NCBI GenBank assembly: GCA_948099385.1
Contig: CANUEZ040000047.1
Span: 28,352,501 to 28,416,500, forward strand
DNA length: 64,000 nucleotides
DNA from: Fasciola hepatica
Taxonomy: Eukaryota; Platyhelminthes; Trematoda; Plagiorchiida; Fasciolidae
Direction: 5' to 3'
In this document: positions 12,311-22,719 of the stretch, one piece after another
Layout of the letters: every line of letters starts with the position of its first letter
Numbering within the stretch: the first letter of the stretch is position 1
Translations under genes and position numbers: made by a program
The notes under the pieces: generated by a model
What the model saw: the letters and a program-made list of their open reading frames with translations, nothing else
Database searches by the model: none
Told to the model about the DNA's origin: nothing

Positions 12311-13260
12311 TGAAGGCGCTTCCTAGAAGACCTCTAGCAAGAAGGGCATCGATCTAAGCGTCTGGCAAGCGAACGGGCATGTCGTCTGTGATAACGCCAG
12401 TGGAATAAACAAGTATTGCTGTTCTTTGTGACTTTGAAATCATTTGTGGCTTCAGACTGCAGGCCAAAACTCCTCGGATCCAGTGGTATTGCCTGTGTGT
12501 GACATCCGATCACCTGATGGGCAGAACAAACATAACAACGAAGAAGGGTACAAGGATACTCTGAACTGAATGAACTATTCGGGAAGTGAAAACAGACAAC
12601 TGACTGAAACCACTTAATTTGGGCTTGAAATGAAGTGACATAGTGGGTCCCTCAAGGAGGAAAATAGAAGAAAACAAAAGGGAGAACAGGAAGTTACATG
12701 CGGTGGAATGTGACGGTTTGCACTTGAAGCGAGACACTGAGGAGAGCCACCGCAGCTGGCTAAACAACCCGAAAAGCCTCCTGGGTTCATTGCGGGAAGT
12801 AAGATTGTCCAGTGCTTACGGCAAAGGCTTCAGAGGGATTTCCTCTGCGCTCACCCCAGGGAATGACCTAGCACAGGTTCGGCTTGATAAAGGGGTGTTG
12901 TGATCGATGTTTCCGGAAATGCTTGTGTCCTGCTTATGGGCCTCTAGTGCGAATGCAGTTCATGATGGATGCGAAAACTTCCCGAAGGGCAGTCGGTATC
13001 CTGTCGTTAGCCAACAGTTATTTTTGAGAATGGTGTGAGCCCCTCTAAAAATGCAAGCGTTTAGTGCCTTTATTTGGAGGTAATTGATGAGCAGAATATC
13101 ATCAAGGCCGTTTAGCAGCAAAAACGGTGAATGGCCTCAGTGTGGAAAACAAACCTCGAAGGAGCAGACACAATAGTGTTATTTTCATGGAATCCAACAT
13201 ACCGTATCTGCTAAACGAATGAGTTCCTTGATCACTCGTCCGCGGTTGTAAGTAAACGAA
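12311..13260. other. No recognisable gene; probable 3' region of Gypsy element
   Basis: Between the 3' LTR and the integrase end I see no protein similarity. It is probably the untranslated or fully decayed 3' part of the Gypsy element, or a later insertion that I cannot identify. Confidence 0.4.
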
Positions 13261-13582
13261 GGCGGTTATATGTTGAGAGCTTCCGCAGGATGGCTGGACA
13301 ATTGGGTCACCGGCGTTGGTACGGTCGGCGTACGGGAATCCGGAGGTGTGGGTTCTGGTACTGAGGATTTCGAATGGGTGATTTTGGACGGAATAGATCC
13401 AACCAGAAAAGCCGATTCAAGTCCTTTCTGCCAATGTGGTCGATGACGAATGTTTTCTGCAGGCGACGTAGGACTCTGTGGGGGCCAGAGCAGGCGTGCT
13501 GTAGAGGAGCACATGCCTCTGTTCTATAGGAAACATGGGTACAGTCTTGGAGGTGTGGGTGTACGTAAACCGTTGTGCTTTG

Positions 13583-16200
13583 TTAGCTGGTCGCAGGAAG
13601 GTGTAACCTACGCATCGGGTGCGTTGGCCTGGCGGCGTAATCTGCGTAGCCAAAATCGGCGATGGACTTCGGGGCTACCATGTAGCCAGGAAGTCGGAGC
13701 CAGCAACCGAAAGTGAGTTCGGCTGATGTGGTTTGTAGACCGGCCTGAAGAGCTTTGCGGCAACCTAAAAGTATTAGCGGTAGTGATTCCCTCAAATCTG
13801 GATTTTTGTGAGCTGCCAAGGCTGACTTCACTTTTCGATGAAGACTTTCTACCGTTCCGTTTGCTGACGGGTATAAAGCGGTGGTATGAATGAGACGGCT
13901 GCCTAAACTTTGTAGAAGACTACAGAAGGCTCCCTCGAAATGCGATCCACGGTCTGTGGTAACCACAGCTGTACAACCAAATGCTGTCTTCCAGTGTTCT
14001 AGGGAAGCTTGGATGGCTGCTTCACTAGCTGACCTGTGCAAAGGCACAGCTGAAGGCCACCTGGCAAAACGATCCAAACGAGTAAGCAGATATATGCTAC
14101 CGTTTGATGGAAGCAATGGCCCTGCTAGGTCAAAATGCAAGTGTTGGAAACGTGAGTCGACAGCTGGAAACTTTAATAATGGGCCTTTTGAGTGCTTATG
14201 CACTTTCGACCGTTGACAATGGGTGGAGGTACGGGCCCAAGCAGGGGCATCAAGGGTCATATTGTGCCAAAAGTAACGGTCGCCGACGAGTTAAGTAGGG
14301 GCTTTTATACCCGGATGGGACAAACGTTTCAGGGTTTCGAAAACCTGTCGCCTAAAATCTGACTGTGGTTCTGTCCTTGGGCGGCCGTTGGACATGTCAC
14401 ACAGTACGTAACCTTCGGCTGAAGAAATGGAAATCGTATGGAGCCGCAGCGACGAAGCGCTATGGAGCTGTTCTACCTCACGGTCGTCTGCCTGAGCGGA
14501 AGCCACAGCTTTGAAGTTGATCGGGCCGGGGCGTCTGTTGTCTAGGTTGTGAATGCAAGGAAGCCCGTCTGCGACAGGATTATCGACACCTGAGATATGA
14601 CTCACGTCACTCGCGTGCTGAGTGATGTAGTCCAAGTGTCTAGACTCTCTGTCTGTGGTGGCGAGCAATGAGTGGATGATCGGCTTATGGTCTGTGTAGA
14701 CTATGAATTCACGTCCGTCTAAGATGTGTCTAAAGTGACTGATTCCTGGTAAAGAGCAAGAACTTCGTGGCCAAAAGTGCTATACTTGGATTCGGCTGGT
14801 TGCAGTTCTTGGAGACGAATGCAACGGGTTGCCAAGTGTCGGTTAAGTTTTGTTGCCACACCACGTCCACTGCTTTGTCTGATGCTTCTGTGACCAACGC
14901 CATCGGGAAAGTTGGCCTAAGGTATGATAGTGAGGCTATGTTGTCCATAGCCTGCTTCAGCATAGCAAGAGCAACTCGTGCGGTTTTCGTGAAAACCAGC
15001 TGTTTTGCTTTGCCTTTTTACAGTTCTGTGAATGGCGGCATTAGCCGAGCTCATTACCGGAGGAAACGACGATAGAAGTTGACCAGACCATCAAAAATCC
15101 GTAGTTGCGTGAATGATGTGGGTTCTGGGTAGTCCTGGATTGCCTGCACTTTGCCTTGCAATGGCATGATCCCTGTGGAAGTAACCCTGTGGCCTAGGAA
15201 TCCGACGGAGTTGACGCCTATTACACACTTATACCCGTTGACCGTGACCACGTGTTGAGATGGGCGGTCGCAAAGCGCGAGTAGATGTGCTAGATGTTCC
15301 GTTTTGAACTAGCTGGCAATCAGGATATCGTCCAGGTAAGCGAACGCGAAATCCAAACTACAGCATTCCATATCGATGAAACTCTGGCAAGTTGGTGCAG
15401 CATTCCTAAGTCAAAAGGGCATTCGTAGAAACTACAAATACCGAAAGAATTCGTTGAGACGGTTTCGGAGATATCGGCCTCAGCTACTGGTATTTGTTTA
15501 TGTGCCCCCAGTAAATCTATTCGACTGAGAATTATATTACCTGCCAAACCATCTGTGAGGTCTGTGATTTGCGGAATAGGAAACTGGTCAGGAGTAGTCA
15601 CCCGGTTGAGTAAGCGATAGTCCCCCCACGGTCTCCTGTCGTCAGACGACTTCTTCGGGACCGTATGTAGGGGTGATGCCCAAGGGCCATGGGAGGGCCG
15701 GATAATTCCCAAGCTGAGCATACTTTGAAACTGGGAGTGGGCTACATGGAGCTTGTCTAGAGCCAACCTGCGGGGTCGAGCGTAGACCCGGGGCCTTTGT
15801 GTGACGATGTGGTGGGCCACATCAGTGGTGATTGTAGGAAAGTTGTTGTTTGGGTGAACAAGACTGGGGTACTTGCTGAATGAACTACCGAATTCTGGTT
15901 CGGGAGTGGGAATAGGCGAGAGTATCGCTAGCGGCTGAGCCTCAGGTGGGGAACTTACAAAGAAATTTGATGTGACTTGATCTACTAGCTGCCGCTCTCC
16001 GGGATCGATTACTAGACAGTGAGTTTCTAAAAATGTCTAAGACTGGGTTGGCCTGGCGATGACGAAAACCTGCTGCAGAAAGCGATGCAAGCCAAGGTCT
16101 GGGGTGAGAAATTGACTGCCGTATGTCGGGACTGGAGTGCCGTTGGCGGCTTACCGTGTTAGAGCTGTAGGGGAGACAGTGGACCGTTTTGAAACCAGTA
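13583..16200 (-). pseudogene. pol: Gypsy pol pseudogene (RT, RNase H, integrase)
   Basis: RT is at 15820-15320: ASPLHTVPKKSSDDRRPWGDYRLLNR-like text, read in pieces, then SRIDLLGAHKQIPV. The catalytic box reads YLDD at 15327-15338, followed by a stop. The RT end GFLGHRVTSTGIMPL is at 15251-15054. RNase H is at 14963-14730 (PMALVTEASDKAVDVVWQQ; the usual TDAS reads TEAS). The integrase zinc-binding region falls around 14668-14291. The core lies at 14260-13583 with HFDLAGPL, TTDRGSHFEG and the glutamate in NGTVESLHRK. Frameshifts separate these blocks. About 15820-16200 should hold the protease, of which only the active-site edge is visible. Confidence 0.87.
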
Positions 16201-16210
16201 TTATACTGAC

Positions 16211-17281
16211 CTACGCTCTCGTGTCGATTAGAAAACGCATACTCGTAGTCCTGTCTTTCAAGTAACTGAGGCGACTAGGAATAGGGGGCCCAAGGAGGTT
16301 GTCGCCGTCACCTCTCGGCCTGGCAGTTTCCCTGGTGGGTGCCGTAAGTACAAGGCTCTTAGCATTTTTGCGCCTGGGTTCCGAAACTGCTGTGATGATA
16401 ACAATCACCGGATTGAATGTTTGCTCTCGAAGCTTGTGGGTTAAAACGGCGGCGCCTTTGGCTTTGTGAGCGCATACTCCTGATGGTGGTCTCGTGCTGT
16501 TCGACCACCTGGAATGAGGGGCGGATCTCTTTGCACGAAATCTGAATGTCAGAGTTGCCACCAGGTGCTTTGTGCTGGGCGGCTGTCGATGCAGGAATAA
16601 CAGCGGGATCTGGTGGAGTAACAGCGGTGTTGATGAATGCTTTGGACTGCGAAGCAGAAGCCCGTGCCTGCTCGAGGGCTTTGTCAGCAGCCTTTGCTCG
16701 CTCATCTAGGGTCGGACCTAGTAGAATGGCAACTACTCCCTGGGCGTATGGTGGAAGAAACTGCACCCATAGTTCATGCAAGACTGCGTCGCCCATGGAC
16801 GTCGTACTTACCAATGAAGGCATTTTCCGTAACCGTTCCGATGGGATCGTCTCCCAGTCGAATTTCGGAGAACGTGTTGGATATTTTTCTCTTCCGACAC
16901 TGCCACGCGCTTAATCATAGCTTCCCGGAGTGCGTCGTACGGGTTGTGATCCGGCGGGTTTAGAACGATATTCCGGATTTGTGGGATCATACTAGCAGTG
17001 GTTGCTGAGAGCAGTTTATCGTATTTGGACTGCTGACTGGATATGCGTGCCTCCTGGAAACGAGGCTCAAGGATAGTGATGAACACCTCCGGATCTTCCA
17101 ACATCAAATCCGGTATTTTCGTGTGCGCAGCGTGGCACTTCGGTTCACACTCGGGCTTAGACTCCTTATCCATTGTGAAAAAAGTACTCTGTGGATATGA
17201 ACGAGTTTGGAATGCCAAAAATTGGTTGGCAAAGCCTGATATACAAAATCCCGGAATCAGTGGGAATGAAAAGCTGATCAA
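16211..17281 (-). pseudogene. gag: Gypsy gag pseudogene with start of protease
   Basis: The ATG-led frame within 17281-16808 gives a Gag matrix/capsid-like segment: PDLMLEDPEVFITILEPRF, then PQIRNIVLNPPDHNPYDALREA, typical of flatworm and arthropod Gypsy Gag. It continues after a frameshift at 16823-16359 (LHELWVQFLPPYAQGVVAIL) and again at 16705-16211. The last segment ends with FLIDTRA, the protease active-site FLVDTGA with Gly replaced by Arg. The result is an inactive coat-protein gene and an inactive protease start. Confidence 0.82.
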
Positions 17282-17481
17282 TACAATAATGACGACGAAA
17301 ACAAAAAACGTACGGAGTTAAAAATGTGTCCAATAGGGATACAAAAAAGCGATAAAAAAATCCTGCTGACTTTAGACCAGATATACGGCCGACTAGACGA
17401 AGAAAATCCTACCGAAGACATGACCCGGCTGGGTCACTTCGGTGTGATTATTCAAAAATCATAAGTGGAACGGGCTCACCA

Positions 17482-17695
17482 ATTATTGGTGGGCACACTA
17501 CCTCAGCTTCTACGATTGCGTTCGTCAGAGAAGTCAACGAGAAAAGACATAGAGCGCCGGGACTCGAGTAAAGAGACCGCAGGCTGGTGTGTGACAAGGA
17601 AATATGTCGGAGGTGGGCTTGCTGTTGCCGCGCACGCGAAAAATACAGCTAAACAACTGACAGACAGGGTGTGATCAGCTGATCATTATACTGTG
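17482..17695 (-). repeat. 5' LTR of Gypsy element
   Basis: Partner of the repeat at 12087-12310. It lies just beyond the Gag start, with the candidate primer-binding site between the two, which fixes the element's orientation. Confidence 0.7.
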
Positions 17696-18346
17696 CCATC
17701 AGTGCCTAATTGGTCTGTGTCTCGTGTTCTGATCCGTGATTCTATGTGACCTCGTGTCCCGAACTTTCCGTACAGCTTGTTCATTTGAAACCGTGTTGTG
17801 ATTTGTCTTGTGTGTCTAGTTAACCCTGAACCTTCATTGCATGTGGTACCTTTACGCCAATTACCTTGTGCTTTCGAGACTCAGTAAGCTGATACCCTCT
17901 GTATGGATAGTGTGTGAGTCTCACGCGTTGGCAACATCGGCTTCCAATCGGTATCCGATGGGTTTTCGGTCGGTTTGTTTAGTAGCGATTTTACACTGAT
18001 CAACATTGAATTTATGCGGAGAAAATTCACGACCGAAGTAAAGTGCAGTGCTTGGTTTGCGTTTACTTAGATGCATTGGTTTAATTCATCCAAATGTCCT
18101 GAAAACCTCGGTATAGATCACTTTGTTTTATTCCCCCGAAACGGGCAAAATTTGTACAATTAACTGGAAGATCAAAATTAGCAGATAGAAACGAGCTTCG
18201 TGATACGTAATTTCGTATTTGAAACGTTGCCCCTTGGTTTGAATTTTTGAATTGCTCCGCACTGTTCTCATTTGTTGGCCCTGGTAGTGAAGTCACAATA
18301 GTTATTTCAGGGAAACTAAGTACTGCCGTCTTTACTAATAATAATA
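17696..18346. other. No recognisable gene
   Basis: AT-rich non-coding sequence with only short, unconvincing frames. It ends in a short (TAA)n run that leads into the dispersed repeat at 18347. Confidence 0.4.
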
Positions 18347-19640
18347 ATAATGGTATATTTCTCGACCACGGTCGAGACGCATGCGCAAGCGCATGATCAT
18401 GGTGTACAACGTTACTCAAAACAATGAACTATACACGAATTTCAAGAAAGCGAGCGGAGTCGTCAGAAGCAAAACAATATAGCTAGAGATAGTTTGAGTC
18501 GACTGAAATTATAAAGGTTTGCGCGGCAAATACGGTTTGGTTTCGGATTCGACTGGTTGGTGGTGGTCCGTGAAAATACAAAATATATCGTAAAAATATA
18601 GCGCTAGGGATGCGTTATAAGTCATAATAATGCAAGATGTGGGTAACTGAAGCCTATTGCTGGTTCTATGCACGGAGTAAGTTATGGACATGGAGAGGTT
18701 AAAGAAATGAATGGGAGTACAACCGTGAACTTTGGTGAATATGAAGAGAGCGGCTCTCATTGGCGATGAAGTTGGCCCGGAATGATGGATATTCCCGATT
18801 CTAATAGAGGGAGTTCATCATGAAACGAGGGGACATGAGGAAGCTTTGTGGAAATGGACAGGCAACGTTGATGAATGTGGAGGAAACAGCAATCCATAAA
18901 TAAGGTGAGTTTAGGTTCGGGATCAATAACCCTTATCATTCAGAAAAAAAAGGCAGCGCAACTTGAAGGCCTTTAACTGGTGAAGAGTCAATTTCAAGCT
19001 GGATACCGATCGAAAGAAAAATGAAATCTTGGAAGAGAAAACGGAGCGAAAAATCTCCTTGTAGGCTCGCGCCTTATTGTTCTGTTATACTGACAAATAT
19101 ATTGACTTATTGATTCTCGGTGATCTTCGGCATCATTGTTGGTAACCAAGGATGTGAGGGACAAGTGGACTCGCGTTCGGATAACGTATCGAATTTTAAT
19201 GAGAGAAAATTCCTGTGTTGCGTATTCTGGCTCTGTTATTGGATTGTTTCACATGAGACCAAGGTGATGTGCAGCATCCCGTGGGTATGGTTCATCAGGC
19301 GCGGTAAGGGACGTGTCAATCAATCAATAGAAGTTTGCTTGCGAACTGTTACTTCTGAAGCCTCCAACAGTGACATCAGTAGTAGAGGTGCTGCGTTAGG
19401 AGACGTCTATCAATCTGCTTGTAGGCATTTGGGGGTGTTTTAGGTCGTGTGGCCCGATTGCAATCCCGTTTGGTATAAAAGATGCCATTAAGGTCTCTGT
19501 CGGTACAGGTCAAAGTGTGGACATTGGTCACCGAAAGTGGTGCCCGAGAGAGTGGGCGACGACAAACCTGAAATAAATGGTGTTAGCAGTCTGGACGTGG
19601 TTCCAGCTGTTGGTTATGATAATAAATAGCAACAATTAAT
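18347..19640. repeat. Dispersed repeat, copy A
   Basis: It shares several ordered blocks with 26136-27330. The start is aatggtatatttctcg.cca.gg after a trinucleotide run. Next come gcgcatgatcatggtgt and ggtttgcgcggca, then gaaacagca.tccataaa.aaggtgagttta. The end block is cagtctggacgtggttccagctgttggttatga. The order is the same in both copies, so this is one repeat family of about 1.2-1.3 kb. The trinucleotide run at the left end would fit a LINE or SINE 3' tail if the element reads on the minus strand. No protein is recognisable. Confidence 0.75.
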
Positions 19641-20261
19641 AATGAACTGGCTGGGTTTATGTGGTTTATGTGATTGTAGTTGGCAGGAGGCAGTGGTTAC
19701 TGTTAGGTAGGGTTGTAAACCTAAGCGTGGCTTGGATGCTAGGACATCGAGAAGACCGCTTTCTAAAAAAAGATGACGGAAGATAGAGGGGTATAGATGG
19801 AAAAGGTGACCGGTTTCCACTATGTTCTTATCTCTTTTTTCCTTTTCCGGGCTTCATCAAGGTTGCCGTTATTCGTCAGGTACGTCGATACTCTGTCCAG
19901 GTCAATGGGTTGAAGGTCAGGGCTGTGGTAGCGATTGTATTTGACGTCGACGTGCATGCTAGGTGCGCTTATGGTGGGTATGGGGTGGTTGAAACTTAGA
20001 GCGGGGGGTGGGAAAGCGTATGTGGAGAGTCCAGTGCGCTGTCACCCCAGTCAGTCTCGAGCGTGAAGACCAAAGCTTGTCGAGCGAACAAGGGCGATGT
20101 GGGGTTTCCCCTTTCGCAGGATCAGGTCTGGGCTGATGGGATACTTTCCCATAGATGAAGGTTGCCCAATTCCTTCACAGCCCGATGTCAGTGGTATTTT
20201 GAGATCGAATCGATCCCACGAGGTCTTTTTCGTTTCCACTGTTCTCTTTGTTCAGTTTCAT
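19641..20261. other. No recognisable gene
   Basis: Nothing recognisable lies between the dispersed repeat and the (ATT)n run that appears to mark the 3' end of the following minus-strand LINE. Confidence 0.4.
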
Positions 20262-22535
20262 TATTATTATTATTATTATTTTTTTGTTTCCTAACAGAGG
20301 GGTGGTTGAGCCCATATAGGAACTTTCCATAGCCCCTCCGCCCGATCGTAATTTTATGCGCATTTGTCTTTTTTCGCAACTGCTGGGGGTGGTCTGTTTT
20401 CCCCACGTTCCAACGACGCAATGGTATGGGTGCCGTTGACATCAGGAGTTTCGCTAGCATGGGCTGGGAAAATGCAGGATGGGATTATGCAACACACGGA
20501 GTAGGACAACGAACGTTGTAAAGCACAAGCTAGCATACGTGTGTCAGTCTCATACAGCGCCAGGCCATGCCTAAGACCATCAGAGTCCATTCCGAGCTAG
20601 CTGGTGCAGATGAGTTTAGCTCTGCTGATGGGAAATGGTGTGGTGCATAAGAGAGAATATGATAGTAGTTGGTGGATTGTAGATACAGAGGTGAGACGAG
20701 AGGAAAAGCCACCAGGTAAGTACTAGCAGGTGGGCTTCTGGGATAATAGATTCTGGGATGGGGTGATTAAGAAAGGCGAATTGAGGCCGGGCACAAAACC
20801 CAGGTGAGTTGTGGTAGCCAAGATGAACGGGAGAGGAGTGAACGGATCGAGTAAAGTGGTAGACGGCGGAACTCAGTGTCCTAGGGTCCGAAGCCACGTA
20901 CTTATTTGCTGTGGAGACATCTAAGACTAAGAAACTTAGACTGGTTGGCAATAGAACAGGAACATTGTCTAAAATTAGGAGAACCGGCAAGCATTAAACT
21001 AGGTATAGTTATAAAAGTCAGCAAACTGTGGCTACAGTAGTATAGATTGTAATCAATATAACGTAAAAGAGAAAAGTTGCCCTGGCGTTTGTCATTGGGT
21101 GAGAAATGAAAGTTCTAGTGCAGTAATCCTAGTAATCAAACCCGTTTTCGTAGGCCACCTCTTCGGTGACGGTCAGGCCGGTAAGAAGGATCACATTGGG
21201 AACAGTCAAGAACTGATCCAGCGAGCCTCTGAACTGGGAAATTGAGAGACTCTCGCGGATGTTTAGCGGGAGTTTATTCCATAACTTTGAGTATTTTATA
21301 AGAAAAAAGTTAGATCTTAACGCTAGTTTTGATCTAGGAATAGAGAGCTGCATTGACCGATGGCGTAGAGCATAATTCGTGGAGGGAGTGAGACGAATGG
21401 GTTCGGTACACGAAAAGGCCGTACGGTGGTACAGCTTAAACAGGAAGCACAAATTGAGCTTCATGCGACGCAACCATAGAGGGTCAAGATTGAGTAGGAT
21501 GCATCGATCCTTGTAACACAGACTGGAGGAAAAGCCTACTAATTGTTTGGTGAATTGGCGTTGCACGGACTCCAGAGAAATGCGGTCGGATTTCGTCATG
21601 TTGGTGAAGATAATGGGACAGTATTCAAGGAGAGGCCTGGCGTGAGACTTGTAAGTGAGCAGTTTGCAATAATTTAGCCGAAAAGTTCTGGAGATGAGAC
21701 CAGTGGTTCTTCTGGTCTTTGCAATCTGGAGTGGAACATACTCAGAAAACCTAAAGCTACAAGAATAATGGAGACCAAGGTCTCGAACTAAAGGGCTGTA
21801 CGAAATGGGTAGGTCGTGGATAAGCAGGGTTCCGGGGGTCACTTGACATCTGAATGTTGTGTAGCAGCTCTTCGAGGTCGAAAAGTCCATAATCCATGAA
21901 TTGCACCAATCCCCGAGTCGCTTTAGGTCACTAGAGATATCATCCAGCATGATGTTGAGGTTTTGACGACGAAACTCATAGACAATCTTAACGTCATCAG
22001 CGAAAAGGAATGGGGTACCATGGTGCAAGATGGGAAATATGTCGTTTATGTAGATGAGAAATAGTAAAGGACCGAGTACACTGCCTTGTATAACTCCACT
22101 GGTGACTGGAGCAGGTTGTGAGAAACACCCATCAATGGAAACCACTTGTGAACGGTCCGATAAATAAGATGTTAACCAAGATAAAAGCGAACCGGAAAAG
22201 CCATGAGCTTTGAGTTTGGTTAGTAACAAAGCGTGAGGGACGCGGTCGAAAGCCTTTGTCATATCAAGATATATGATGATGATAGATTTAGCGTTGTCGG
22301 CGGCCGCCGTTATGAGGTTAAAAAAGTCGTACTGACAGGTGGTGCATGAACGTGATTTTAGGAAGCCATGCTGCCCACTATGGATGATGTTATGGGACAA
22401 CAGGGAGTCGGACATCCGCTGTTTGATGAGGCGTTCCATCAACCTAGAAGCAATTGGAGTGTGGTTGATAGGGCGGTAATTTGAGGGGTCATGTATTGGT
22501 CCCTTATGAAGTGAGCTTTTTATTCCGGGAAATTT
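20262..22535 (-). mobile_element. 5'-truncated LINE copy (CR1/Jockey-like)
   Basis: On the minus strand it runs from within the RT (about 22535) through the RT C-terminus (21129) and a roughly 870-base 3' UTR to an (AAT)n tail at about 20262-20280. The 3' UTR shares blocks with the one downstream of 29687 (gagaaccggca.gca..., tagttata.ttgtaaa..., tgatcctagtagt.gaacccgttttt). It is therefore the same or a sister family of the larger LINE at 29060-41200. Truncation at the 5' end is normal for target-primed reverse transcription. Confidence 0.85.
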
Positions 22536-22652
22536 CGCTCCGATTGGTTCCTTTTTGGTAAAGTGCTGTTTTTTGGCAAAGAGTTTTATTCGTTGCATGC
22601 TTGATAATTGTTTGTTCCCACAATTATCACAACTTCTTAGTTTACTTCGCAC
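21129..22652 (-). pseudogene. LINE reverse transcriptase, open frame, 5'-truncated
   Basis: A single open frame of 507 codons. Family similarity starts at about residue 38 (GPIHDPSNYRPINHTP), so the first residues come from flanking sequence. RT blocks in order are SGQHGFLKSRSCTTCQ, IIIYLDMTKAFDRVPH (catalytic D), SGVIQGSVLGPLLFLIYIND, and FLFADDVKIVY (catalytic FADD). Thumb and C-terminal domain with SHARPLLEYCPIIF and KLWNKLPLNIRESL follow. All catalytic residues are present and no stop interrupts. Because the endonuclease and ORF1 are missing, the copy cannot move by itself. The lack of stops suggests it is fairly young. Confidence 0.9.
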
Positions 22653-22719
22653 ACACTCTTTACATATACTCCTGGTTTACATTTTTTCGGTCCCTCTGAT
22701 GGCAAGACGATCATTTTCA

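Larger units (their letters stand above)
12087..17695 (-). mobile_element. Decayed Gypsy-type LTR retrotransposon
   Basis: Read on the minus strand it contains Gag, a protease remnant, RT, RNase H and integrase in Gypsy order, between two diverged LTR-like repeats of about 210-220 bp (12087-12310 and 17482-17695). A candidate primer-binding sequence TGGTGAGCCCG (complement of 17471-17481) sits next to the 5' LTR. Every coding segment is broken. LTR divergence is high, so the insertion is old. Confidence 0.85.

Noticed and set aside
18347..18420. Hammerhead ribozyme in the dispersed repeat, suggested by hairpins and a ctgatga-like string in copy B
   Set aside because: The required core (CUGANGA with a following GAAA and paired stems) is not present in either copy.
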